From Piper betle (lineage: Eukaryota > Streptophyta > Magnoliopsida > Piperales > Piperaceae): a stretch of DNA of 64,000 nt. The notes under the pieces were generated by a model. That model made no database searches and had not been told where the DNA came from. It saw only the letters and a list, made by a program, of their open reading frames with translations. The position numbers were made by a program, and so were the translations under genes. Of the stretch, positions 1 to 10,549 are shown in pieces; position 1 is the stretch's first letter, and every line of letters begins with the position of its first letter. The stretch is from the NCBI GenBank assembly GCA_033002965.1, contig JAURVB010001856.1, forward strand, positions 1 to 64,000, read 5' to 3'.

Positions 1-38
1 ATCGCTACGTCGATTCTTCCCAACTGTTGGCATATGTT

Positions 39-64
39 CTCTGATACCAATAATGGTATCAGAG
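39..64. repeat. Head-to-head primer-binding-site palindrome
   Basis: An 11-bp perfect inverted repeat, CTCTGATACCA (39-49) and TGGTATCAGAG (54-64), is separated by ATAA. The right arm is the primer-binding site of element A. The left arm is the same motif reversed, and it replaces the LTR end expected there: at the equivalent place in element B the LTR ends GGTGTTACA and is followed by ATAA and the PBS. The arrangement is seen directly. An origin by fusion to a reverse-oriented element is inference. Confidence 0.8.
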
Positions 65-65
65 C
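54..65 (+). other. Primer-binding site of element A
   Basis: TGGTATCAGAGC is the standard motif complementary to the 3' end of initiator methionine tRNA, which primes minus-strand DNA synthesis in many plant LTR retrotransposons. The same motif follows the LTRs of B, C, F and J in this window. Confidence 0.85.
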
Positions 66-235
66 TAACCCTTGGTTGATTAAGATGGTAGATGCATTAC
101 AGGTTACATGTGTGCCGAAGCTGCTCCGAGCTGTACCGACTGGTATTTTTCTGTCTTTATGTTTTTGTTCACAGATTTTCTTACCTAACAGTGGTGTGAC
201 AGGGTGAGTAGATTAGAGCAGGAACTACAAACAGG

Positions 236-1528
236 ATGGTGACACAGACCCGTCGGACGCAGATCAGGACCCCATCGCCTCCAGTAGTCAGACAGGATAG
301 TCCCGACCATGGTCACAGTGACACGGCTTCCAGTCGACCTAGGACCACCATGCCACCAGCAGAGACGAGTGTACCGGTATCAGCTAGTCATCGCACAGAG
401 AGCCATCGCCGAGACAGTCGACGCGACAGTCACCGCAGTGGGAGTAGTCGACAGGAAAGGGATGCTGCAATAGCTAGGCTAGTTGAGGTTCAGATGCAAA
501 TGCAGCAGAATCAGGAGGAATTTAGGAGAGAGCTCAGACAGATAGCTCTATCAGTGGCTAGAGCAGAGAAGAGACCAGCCGTGGATGAAGAGGCGCAAGG
601 AGAGCCAGTAGCGCCCATGGGCCCTCCGCCGCCGCCTCCTCCTCCACCGCTGCAACAGGGAGCTACCCCCGCAACAGCTCCTCTGGTTGCCCCACTTCAG
701 GCAAGGATGAGACAGGACGCCGGTGGACCTGCGATAGCAGGCAGCGGGCAAACCGTAGGGGAGAGTGGAGCAGTTGGAGGTGACAGTGTACCAGTTGGTA
801 CGGGATCACAGATTCCTCGTTATGAGCAAGCAGAGGGATCAAATAGATCTGTAGACGTGAGGAGTTTGGAATTGTGGCAATATGAGAGATTCGTGAAGAA
901 TGGCGGACGACCTTTCTTTGGGAAGTTGGATGCTGAGGAGGCATTCCTATGGATATCGTCAGCCATAGGAGTGTTTGATAGTATGGCATGCCCCGTAGAA
1001 CACAGAGTGCGCGTCGTCACAGGAGCATTCCAAGACGAAGCGAGGATATGGTGGAGTTCGGTGCAGAATTCTGTATTCGCTCATCGCCAGCCTCAGGACA
1101 TCACTTGGGAGGAATTCAGAGTGGAATTCGATGGAAAGTATTTTCCACCAGATGTTAGGAGAAGGAAGGAACGAGAGTTCCAGATGTTGAGGCAAGGGCC
1201 TATGACCGTAGTACAGTATGAGACGAGGTTTAGAGCGTTGGAGAGATTTGCACCAGATTTGGTTCCAACCGAAGGAAGAAGAATAGAGCGCTTCTATGAA
1301 GGCCTCCATCATGAGATTCGGATGGCATACTTGGATAGGAAGTTTACTACCCTCGGTGACGTAGTGAGAGCTGCAGGTGAAGCAGAGCGGGTGATAGCTA
1401 CACGACCATGTCGAGATGTCGACCAGAGGCAGCAACATCTGAGGCCATATCAGCTAGAGCAGGGAGCACAACAGAGACGACGTGTAGATGCGCCAGTAGC
1501 CATGAGAGCCATGGATGGCCAGGTATAG
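236..1528 (+). pseudogene. gag: Element A gag (capsid), truncated by a nonsense codon
   Basis: A 430-codon open frame encodes the structural Gag protein that forms the virus-like particle. The N-terminal 120 residues are basic and rich in Arg and Ser. A polyproline run lies near residue 133. The retrotransposon gag (capsid) domain spans about residues 225-390, with landmarks WWSSVQNSVF, ITWEEFRVEFDGKYF and GPMTVVQYETRF. The frame ends at TAG 1,526-1,528, where the homologous codon in element B is CAG, so the stop is a secondary mutation; downstream zinc knuckles and pol continue in the same frame. The start follows the conserved leader and matches the start of the B copy at 3,796. Antisense frames over this gene look like shadows. 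Confidence 0.88.
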
Positions 1529-1546
1529 GGCAGCAGAGCCCCATTC

Positions 1547-1780
1547 TGTCAGAGTTGCCAACGCCATCATTGGGGAGAGTGCAGAGCAAGCAGAAATGTA
1601 TGCTACAACTGTGGTCAGCCAGGGCACCGAGCTGCAGAGTGCAGAGTAGGCACTAGGGTTTGTTACAACTGCGGTCAGCCAGGACACAGGGCCGCAGAGT
1701 GCAGAGGAGGCACTAGGGCCTGTTACAGTTGCGGTCAACCGGGACATAGGGCTGCAATGTGTCCGACTAGCCAGAGCCAG
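1547..1780 (+). other. Element A gag C-terminus: zinc-knuckle array with 60-nt period
   Basis: Downstream of the TAG, still in the gag frame, lie an atypical Cys/His motif (FCQSCQ...HHWGEC) and then three tandem CX2CX4HX4C zinc knuckles of the form [14 protein letters not shown]. They start at 1,601, 1,661 and 1,721, exactly 60 nt apart. Such knuckles bind the packaged RNA. The regular period implies duplication of a 20-codon unit. No start codon of its own is evident, so in A this part would need readthrough of the TAG. Confidence 0.85.
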
Positions 1781-2540
1781 CAGTTGACACTCCTAGCGCC
1801 TCAGCAGAGACCTGCACTTCCAGCTCCCCAACAGCAGTCACAGCAGAGTGGACCAGGGAAACAACCGAGTATAGAAGAGATTCCAGTGGTCGGCAAATTT
1901 ACAGATGTATTTCCTGAGGAGATTACTGGATTGCCGCCAGACAGAGAGGTGGATCTTGCCATCGAGTTGATGCCTGGCACAGCCCCAATTTCGAGAGCTC
2001 CATATAGGATGGCACCTCTGGAGCTCAAGGAACTGAAGGAACAGCTACAAACACTATTGGACCAAGGATTCATCAGACTGAGCGTTTCCCCTTGGGGCGC
2101 ACCGGTGTTATTTGTGAGGAAGAAGGATGGAAGCATGCGGTTATGCATAGATTATAGGATGCTAAACCATGCAACGGTTAAGAACAGATACCCTCTTCCT
2201 CGTATTGATGATTTATTTGACCAGTTGAGCTTAGCAGTTGTCTTTTCGAAGATTGATTTGAGATCAGGATACTACCAACTGAGGATTAGAGCAGAAGACA
2301 TCCCGAAGACTGCGTTCAGGACGAGATATGGACACTACGAGTTTCTGGTCATGCCGTTTGGATTGACCAATGCTCCAGCAATATTTATGGACTTGATGAA
2401 CAGAGTGTTCAATCAGTACTTGGACCAGTTTGTGATCGTCTTTGTGGATGACATATTGGTATATTCTTCATCTAAGGAAGAACACGCGCAACACCTGAGG
2501 ATTGTGTTGCAAACACTGAGAGAGCATAGGTTGTATGGGC
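1757..2540 (+). pseudogene. pol: Element A pol: protease-deleted, C-terminally truncated reverse transcriptase
   Basis: The frame runs from the last zinc knuckle through a Gln-rich linker straight into RT. Recognisable RT blocks are [72 protein letters not shown] and the catalytic FVDDILVY. The protease, present in B at about 20,344-20,790, is missing: the sequence jumps from the linker at about 1,830 to the equivalent of B position 20,848, removing about 720 nt while staying in frame. At about 2,540 homology to RT ends and LTR sequence begins, so codons 2,541-2,737 of the open frame are LTR-derived. The product could not be enzymatically complete. Confidence 0.85.
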
Positions 2541-3609
2541 TCGGAAGAGCAGGCTTTGGAGCTGGGGAGAACCCACTTCGTTCCCGAAGGATCCTGACAA
2601 CTTCACCTTTGAGTTCCTCAAACCCAGAGAAGAGTGGAGGTTTATGGGTACTGCAATGTAGTGCATGTCTAGACTTGTGGTTCAAAGGTACTAAAGGCGA
2701 CTGCCTGAGAGTGCTCGGCCTTCGTGCTCAAGGCTAGGAGTAATATGGAAGGTGTAGAGGGTGGAGAGGAATGAGATTTGATGCGAGAAGTGATAGAGAA
2801 ATGACCAAGGTATGAGAATGAGACAAAAAGGGGGACGTTGTCGACCCGATGGCAACGGCTCCCATATATGCCCTGATGTGAGTTCTTGAGGAAGTATATG
2901 GTTTTGATTCAACAGGAGAGTTTGCTCTCCTGTGCCAGATTGATATTAGTTATTTTCTGGGCTGGTAACATTCGTTACTGACTGGCTTTTCTATATATAT
3001 GTAGGTGAGAAATGCGAGGGATGAAAGCTGTCGGGACTGTGGAGGAGCAGCACGGAACCGCGCACACATGTACCTGCCGCGTGTAATGTATAATGATGGT
3101 GTGTTAATGCTATGTGAATGATAATTAGAATGTTTTTGTCTTGATAAATTGCTTCTTATGAGACGAGCGGATAATTGTGAATGAGTAGGGAGCTTTGGAG
3201 TTCAGACTCGGCTCAGATGAAAACAAATGAGATAATGATCTGAATGCCACAGTAGATTGTTATATTTTATCGTATTTTGATAAAATGTTTATATACCCTT
3301 GTCATGGATAGGTTGGCCCTTATTGCACTTTTAGGGGAAATTTTGTCCGTTTTTTCGTAGTAGTATATATTTTCTTTTGGTTTCTCATTTATTGTTTTGT
3401 CTTGTCTTTACTTGCACGTCATGGCATGCATGTAGGACTTCGTTAGAACCCAATTGTTCTCATTCATGTATTTCATGTTTGCATCTCCATCTTGAGACGC
3501 CGAGGGCAGATCCGGGTTGGCTTAACCGAATCCAGTAGATTAGCGAATGGTTCGGTCGCCGGTGACATTTCCGGGTCGGTTCAAGGGTGAGCCGAAACGG
3601 GGTGTTACA
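2541..3609 (+). repeat. Family-1 LTR remnant between A and B (5' LTR of B)
   Basis: The sequence from about 2,541 matches the downstream third of family-1 LTRs: the GGATCCTGACAACT block at about 2,590, the conserved stretch with ACTAAAGGCGACTGCCTGAGAG at about 2,690-2,712, and the terminal block ending GGTGTTACA at 3,609. About 1.9 kb of the LTR's 5' side, including the TATA region, is missing. Because it follows A and precedes the PBS of B, it can serve as both the 3' LTR of A and the 5' LTR of B. Confidence 0.85.
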
Positions 3610-3613
3610 ATAA

Positions 3614-3625
3614 TGGTATCAGAGC
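3614..3625 (+). other. Primer-binding site of element B
   Basis: TGGTATCAGAGC lies 4 nt after the LTR terminus (GGTGTTACA, then ATAA). It is the same initiator-Met-type PBS as in the other elements. Confidence 0.9.
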
Positions 3626-3795
3626 TAACTCTTGGTGATTAGGATGGTAGATGCATACAGGTTACATGTGTACCGAAGCTTTTCTGAGCCTGTTCCGATA
3701 GGTATTTTTCTGTTTTAATATTTTTTGATTGTAGATTTCCTTACAAATCAGTAGTGTGACACGCGAGTAGATCTAGAGCAGGAGCTACTAGCAGG

Positions 3796-5374
3796 ATGGT
3801 CACACAGACCCGTCGGACACAGATCAGGAGTCCATCTCCTCCCATGCCCAGGCCAGATGGCCCCAGCCATGGTCACAATGACACAGCTTCCAGTCGACCT
3901 AGGACCACCATGCCACCAGCAGAGACGAGTGTACCGGTATCAGCTAGTCGTCGTACGGAGAGCCATCGCCGAGATAGTCGACGTGACAGTCACCGCAGTG
4001 GGAGTGGTCGATAGGAAAGGGATGCTGCGATAGCTAGGCTAGTTGAGGTTCAGATGCAAATGCAGCAGAATCAGGAGGAATTTAGGAGAGAGCTCAGATA
4101 GATAGCTCTATCAATGGCTAGAGCAGAGAGAGACCAGCCGTGGATGAAGAGGTCCAAGGAGAGCCAGTAGTGCCCATGGGCCCTCCGCCACCGCCTCCTC
4201 CTCCACTGCTACAATAAGAGCTACCCCCACAGCAGCTCCACTGGTAGCCCCACTTCAGGCAAGGATGAGATAGGACGTCCAGTGAACCCGCGATAGCGGA
4301 TAGCGGGCAGACCGCAGGGGGAGTGGAGCAGTTGGAGGTGACAGTGTACCAGTTGGTACAGGACCACAGTTTCCCCGATATGAGCAAGGAGAGGGATCAA
4401 ACAGATCCGTAGACACGAGGAGTTTGGAACTTTGGCAATATGAGAGGTTCGTGAAGAATGGCGGACGACCTTTCTTTGGGAAGTTGGATGCGGAGGAGGC
4501 ATTCCTATGGATATCGTTGGCCATAGGAGTGTTTGATAGTATGGCATGCCCCGTAGAACACAGAGTATGCATCGTCACAGGAGCATTCCAAGATGAAGCG
4601 AGGATATGGTGGAGTTCGGTGCAGAATACTGTATTTGCTCATCGCTAGCCTTAGGACATCACTTGGGAGAAATTCAGAGTGGAATTCGATGGAAAGTACT
4701 TTCCACCAGATGTTAGAAAAAGGAAAGAACGGGAGTTCCAGATGTTGAGGCAAGGACCTATGACAGTGGTACAGTATGAGACGAGGTTTAGAGCCTTGGA
4801 GGGATTTGCACCAGATTTGGTTCCGACTGAAGGAAGAAGAATAGAGCGCTTCTATGAAGGCCTCCATCATGAGATTTGGATGGCATACTTGGATAGGAAG
4901 TTTACTACCTTCGGTGATGTAGTAAGAGTTACAGGCGAAGCAGAGCGGGTGATAGCTACACGACCACGTCGAGATGTCGACCAGGGCAGCAACATCTGAG
5001 GCCATATCAACCAGAGTAGGGGGCATAGCAGAGACGATGTGTAGATGCGCTAGTAGCCATGAGAGACATAGATGGCCAGGTTCAGGGCAGCAGAGCCCCA
5101 TTCTGTCAGAATTGCCAACCCCATCAATGGGGAGAGTGCAGAGCAGGTAGAAATGTATGCTACAACTGCGGTCAGTCAGGGCACCGAGCCCCAGAGTGCA
5201 GAGTAGGCACTAGGGTTTGCTAAAACTGTGGTCAGCCAGGGCACAGGGCCACAGAGTGCAAAGGAGGCACTAGGGCCTGTTATAGTTACGGTCAACTGGG
5301 ACATAGGGCTACAACATGTCCGATTGGCGAGAGCCAACAGTTGACCCTCCTAGCGCCTCAGCAGAGACTTGCAC
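3796..5374 (+). pseudogene. gag: Element B gag, multiply broken, interrupted by element C
   Basis: Close copy of the gag of A with the same start. Breaks relative to A: CAG-to-TAG at 4,012, 4,099, 4,647 and 4,653; a 1-bp deletion near 4,128; and further small lesions. The capsid core is readable in pieces at 4,424-4,648 and 4,679-4,999. Zinc knuckles occur at 5,158, 5,218 and 5,278 with the same 60-nt spacing. The second contains a TAA, and the third has Cys changed to Tyr. Coding stops at 5,374, where element C is inserted, and continues at 20,106. Here the GTTCAGGGC context at about 5,080 keeps the CAG codon that became TAG in A. Confidence 0.85.
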
Positions 5375-5720
5375 TGTAAAGACCCGGAAAAAATAATGAT
5401 AATAATAATAACGTTCAACGCTGTCGGATCGAACGTGGGAAAATTTTAATTTTTTTTATTTAAATATAAAAAATCGTTAGCTGGTTAAGTATAAATTACC
5501 CGGTTAATTGAAAAGCAATTTTTAATTGGATAATTCTAGTTGATTCGGTCGAGTCGACTACATTATTTATCTAATTAACCATTTAAGTCAACCATACCAT
5601 GTACCCATTTAACAGGTTAAGTGAAATGGTTAAGTGGACCATGTTGATTACCCAATTACCCGGTTGAAGGAATTACGGTGAAAGGGTGCTTCCACGTACC
5701 CTAGCCATCATTTTATTCAT

Positions 5721-5728
5721 TATAAAAG
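5721..5728 (+). promoter_or_regulatory. TATA box of C 5' LTR
   Basis: TATAAAAG lies about 350 bp into the LTR, followed by a G-rich run and a pyrimidine-rich stretch. The same box recurs at the same LTR position in the 3' LTR of C (17,563) and, reversed, in F and G. It is the likely core promoter, with U3 upstream; the transcription start about 30 bp downstream is inferred. Confidence 0.65.
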
Positions 5729-7789
5729 GAAAAGGGGAGAGGGGGGGGCGTCATCTAGATTTTCCTCCTTAGACAGACACCGGATTTCCTCCTTCGCTTG
5801 GGTAATTTTGTTTCCTTTCTTTTGCTTTTGTTGCATGCATACACATGTTGCATAAATCATAAACATGATAAACATAAGAATTAAATGAGAAATTAGCAAG
5901 GGAAGAAGAAAACCAGGAGGACGTCTTGCTATTTTCTAGCAGCAACCACGCCATGTTTCCTTCCATGGTGTGGGGTTGACGTGTTGGAGGTGGGAATTGC
6001 TCCTGATGGTGATGCTTGCCAGATGGAGTCACCTTGGAGTCACCCATGGAAAGTGCAGACTGGTCGTCACCTGGGGTGGTGCTGGTCATCACCTTGATGG
6101 GGCAGGAGATGGTCGCCATGGCTGCTGGTCAGCCACCATTAATGGTGAAATTATGGTCCCCATATAGGGTGTAGTCCGAGTTATATCAGATAGCAGCGGA
6201 TAGAGATTGGATCTTGGGGTTTTTCCAATCATATCAATGGGGTAGATAGAAGATGGGGTCTAAAATTGGGTGGAAGGAAACGAAGACATGCTGGTCAGGT
6301 GCTATTTATGTGGCCGACTAGAGTAGTCGTCATGGGTCTGGTCAGGTGCTGTGTATGTGGCCGACTAGGGTAGACGCCATGGGTCATGGGCTGATTATGT
6401 GACCGACATGGAGTCACCATGGTCAGGTCGGGGTTGCTGATTGGGTTGCCGGAATGGGGTCGCCAAGGACTGGTTGAGGGTTGCCATGTGGTGGCCAAGT
6501 TGGAGACGCCATTGCAGCAAATGGAGGCCACCACGTTACCGGTTCGTCGTCATGCATGATGAAAATACCGGCTTTCACGGGGTGACTACAATAAAGCTGG
6601 GAGCTTTGGGGTCGTTAAATGAATTGTTAAAGTAGAATGGCAACCAGGTAAATATGGGAGAACTCGATGCGGTTGAGTTAGAATATAAGGTAAGTACAAA
6701 AGAATTAAGTATGGGACATGTTAATAATTAAATTATCAATTAGATAATGGGGATTTGGATGGGGATAATTAATAATTAATTATCATTAGAATTGCTGAAA
6801 ATTTAATAAGAAATGAAAACTAACATGAACTAATTACATCATTTAAAATTGATAATATATTAGTCATGTAAGTTGCATGTAGGTTCATGCAAAATAAAAT
6901 TATACTAATGTATAATTTTATGCCCTCAATCAGATTAGGGTTCACAGGTCATAGTCAGACGAAATCACAAGTCAAGTACGTATAATAGGTAGAACATCGT
7001 ACTTTTCTTGTTGGTAGCCTAGGTCGGCCTGAGCCCAGATTCGACCACCATGCACCGTGTGCAATCGGGGTCAAAGAATTGAGTCAGACCGACATTGGGT
7101 CGTATTATGTGCGTAAAGTTTGTAATGCATTAACATAATTTTGGAGTAGTGATAGCCGCCCCATAAAAAGGATACGGCCGGGGTGAGCAAGGCAAAGCGA
7201 TTCCTCCATCGCACTGGAGTGCAGTGATAGCCTCCCTATAAAAAGGCTACGGCCTGGGTGTGTGAGGCACTGGCACTAGAGTTGGCAGTGAGTGTAAAAT
7301 CCATGATTCGAGTCAGGGTTTTATATTCAGAACCAGTCGGTTCGACTGTTATTTTTGAGTCGAGTTAGTTTTAGAACACGTGCACTAAGCCGACGCCAGT
7401 CGCGTGTATGAGCTATGAGGGTCATACGTACCCAAGTATATGATGATGATGTCATAAGCACAGCAGAAAAGAATGAGTTATCAGAGTATATGAAGGCATG
7501 CAGTTTTTTTATTTATTATTATATATATAGTGGATCGTAGAATTATTGTTAGGCCGCTTATCGCGTTAGGACGCATTACGGGCAGTTTGGGTGGGTTGAT
7601 AGTCTTAGAGCATATCATTATAATGTTTTAGTGTTTGTTTGATTTTATGGGATTTTTCTGATTTCTATGGATTTTTTAGGATTTACTTCGAGTTAGTTAT
7701 GATACTTGACTCGAGCTAGAGACGACTCAAGTATTATTTATGAGTTTGCCACCCAACTAAGTTTTCATCCCGACCTTTTCTCCCCCACG

Positions 7790-8455
7790 CCCAAACCCTA
7801 ACCACCGCGCTGCCCCTGTTCATGCGCCACCGCCGCCACGGCTGACGCCGCTTTGCCGCCGATCGACGCCGCCCAGCCCGGCCACGGCGTCGCCATGCCG
7901 CCCCGACCAGGCCCGGCCACGAGTTGGCCACCACGACGCGAGGAAGCCGTGCCTCTACGTCGTGCTTCCGTCGCCAATCGTGCCGCCGGGTACCATCGCC
8001 GCCACGATCCAGCAGTCGCCTCGGCACCCTCAACCCCTCAGCCGCCTTTCCCGACCGGAGTGGAGGCCATCACCCGCCTGGCCGGCCGGATCTAGCAACC
8101 CATCGCCGCCGCTCCATCTTAGCCTTTTTTCGGCAAGCCGCCACCTCCATTGGCCGCGTCGACCTCATAGATGAGTCAGGCTCGCCAAGCCGGTTCCAAG
8201 GGTACCCAACACGACCACTTTCCGGCCAGTAGACGCCGCCGGCGATTGTCGCCGGAAAACCACCGGAAGCCGCCGGAAAACTGTCAGCAGTGGCTGGAAA
8301 ACCGGAATTTCTGGAATTCATTGGAATTCACCGAATCTTCCGCGGGGCTCACCCAGTCGAGCCCGATCGAGCTTCGGACGCCGATGAGCCCCAAATTTGA
8401 TTTCCGAGACACGCAACAGAACCTTAACCGTTGCCGATTGTCGACAATGTGAGGT
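7790..8455 (+). other. GC-rich pseudo-coding tract within family-1 LTR (D)
   Basis: About 660 bp of strongly GC-rich sequence with repeated GCCGCC and CCGGAAAACC motifs, against a much more AT-rich LTR background. It is open in several overlapping frames on both strands (up to 102 codons here, 195 in B), giving Pro/Arg-rich, low-complexity translations. The same block occurs at 24,330-24,860, 37,910-38,380, 45,880-46,580 and 49,740-50,445. No known domain is visible and frame is not conserved between copies, so I do not call a gene. Confidence 0.6.
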
Positions 8456-9079
8456 ATAATTACCTCTGATTGATTTATTTAAAATTGATGATAATTGTTA
8501 GCATAGCATGCTAGGGTTGATTAATTATTATGATGAATGTTAAGATTATGAATGAAGTAAACACGTGCATGATGTGATTAATAGGGAATGAAGGTTAAAT
8601 GGGCTAATGAAGTAAAGTAAATTTGAGTATGATAATCGAGTACAACGTAACTTAGGAAATATAATAAAATAGGTGTTAATAGGATAAGTTGGAATTATTT
8701 TTACATTTATAATTGTTGATTGTTATGGTTGATGTTTGTATTGTGGTGTGATGGTCATGTCGGATTTGATGCATCATTTAGTTAGCGGGCGTTAGTATTT
8801 AGTTTTGATGTGTAGGTACGGAGTAGGAGCTCGCCGCCTAGGCGCGATGACAAGCTTGGAGCTTCTACCAGGTCCATTTAGGGCTTGACTCTATTTTACG
8901 TCTTTCTATTGTATGTTTATCTTATCATTTGCAGGACAGGTAAAGTGGTGTTTTATTGGATCCCACTTAACTCGGGCCATGTAGCCGAACAGATTTCCGG
9001 ATTAATAACCCCTCGAGGATGAGATCCCTTGAGGATGATTTCGAAACCAAAATCCACCACAAGTTGCCTTCGGGCCTAT

Positions 9080-9087
9080 TATATAAA
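9080..9087 (+). promoter_or_regulatory. TATA box of family-1 LTR (D)
   Basis: TATATAAA, in the context CCTATTATATAAATCC about 1.79 kb into the LTR, is conserved at the same relative place in H (38,985). In J the match is weaker (TATATAAC). It is followed by a second AT run and GTAGTTTTCGCG. It is the probable core promoter of the retrotransposon. Confidence 0.6.
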
Positions 9088-10549
9088 TCCCTACCCAGCC
9101 CTATATATATGTAGTTTTCGCGTTTTCAGTGAGAGGAGAGATGGAGAAACCGACTGCACGTACCATGACGATGCCGTGACAGTCAAAGCGGGCTTTGGAT
9201 TAGCGCCAGCGGATTGTTCCATTCCGGAGGGATCCTGACAACTCTGCGTTTGAGTTCCTCACACCCGGAGAACGTGGAGGTTTACGGGTACTGTTTAGTA
9301 CAGCGCATGTCCGGATTTATGGTTTAAAGGGTACTAAAGGCGACTGCCTGAGAGTACTCGGGCTTCGTGCTCAAGGCCAGGAGAAATATGGAGGTAAGGA
9401 GAGGGCTTAGGATAAAGTTTTACAAGAAGTACTGAAAAAGAAGTGCCGAGAGCGGCACAGTACCAGCAGCAGATCAGTAAGTTCGGGATGCTACCGGGTC
9501 TGCAGCCCAGTGGCTCCTCAGTAGTGCCCTTCAGAGTGTTCACGTGGAGTATATGATGTTTTCTTTCATATGAGAGTTTGCTCTCATAGCCAGCTTGTTA
9601 TAGTTATTTTATTTTCTGGACCAGTAACACTTGTTACTAACGTGTTTTTATACTATATGTAGGTAATAATCACGAGTTGGAGGAGCCAGCTTGGACGGAG
9701 GAGCAATGAGATCTTGTGCACCCATACATGTTAGATTTCTGAATGTTTAATATTGTATTATTATGTTATTATTTTGTGAATGACATGATTAAATATTTGA
9801 TCATGATGATATGATGTGAATGAAATGCTAAGACACGATAACAGAATGCAAAATATGATCAGAGTTGAGCAGCGGAAGTGTAGTGGGTTGAGACCCAAGC
9901 TTCAGAATAAATACGTTATAAATGAGATTCTGTGTGATTGTTAATGCATGCCGATATATTTGTATATATATTATTTTGACAGGGTGGGCCCATAATTACA
10001 CTTTTAGGGGAGACACGGTCAGTTTTACTTAAGAATTTTCATCGATTTTGCTCGTAATTGTGATGGTGTGAAATTTAATTTGCATGTCATTCATGTAGTA
10101 CCATGTTAGGATTTTGTGCATGCATTCATTTCTGACGGATCATATCTTCATCTTAAGACGCCGAGATTAGATCCGCATAAGTTAGGTTTGGGTTAGCCGA
10201 CCTAACTGGGGCCTGTAACATGCCGGTTCGGTTCACGAGCGTGAACCGGATTTGGGGTGTTACAGTGAGAGCTTCCCCACAAACGGGGCATAGTAATCAC
10301 CTGAGTGCAGTGATAGCCTCCCCATAAAAAGGCTACGGTCGGGGTGTGCAAGGCAGTGGCACTGGAGTGCAGTGATAGCCTCCCCATAAAAAGGCTACGA
10401 CCGGGGTGTGCGAGGCACTGGCACTAGAGTTGGCAGTGAGAGCTTCCCTTCAAACGGGGCATAGCAATCACCTGAGTGCAGTGATAGCCTCCCCATAAAA
10501 AGGTTGCGGCCGGGGTGTGCAAGGCACTGGCACTGGAGTGTAGTGATAG

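Larger units (their letters stand above)
50..2540 (+). mobile_element. Element A: truncated Ty3/gypsy (Tekay-like) retrotransposon, family 1
   Basis: Internal region of an LTR retrotransposon: PBS, leader of about 170 nt, gag, zinc knuckles and the N-terminal two thirds of reverse transcriptase. The 5' LTR is missing or outside the window. The protease domain is deleted, and RT stops at about 2,540, where the sequence passes directly into LTR sequence. RNase H, integrase and chromodomain are absent. The gag-pol reading frame is otherwise continuous except for one TAG at 1,526. Family assignment rests on the close match to element B, which has a complete domain order ending in a chromodomain. 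Confidence 0.85.
7293..10264 (+). mobile_element. D: solo LTR of family 1 inside C 5' LTR
   Basis: A 2,972-bp LTR beginning TGTAAAATCC and ending GGTGTTACA, flanked by the TSD GTGAG (7,288-7,292 and 10,265-10,269). No internal region is present, so it is the product of recombination between the two LTRs of an inserted element. It is the only complete family-1 LTR with both ends and a TSD in this window and serves as the reference for LTRs A/B, H and J. Order inside: short hairpin (7,708-7,731), GC-rich tract (about 7,790-8,450), AT-rich middle, TATA (9,080-9,087) and the terminal domain. Confidence 0.93.

Noticed and set aside
7853..8452. Overlapping open frames on both strands within D as small genes
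   Set aside because: High GC content removes stop codons in several frames at once. Translations are low-complexity and not conserved between LTR copies.
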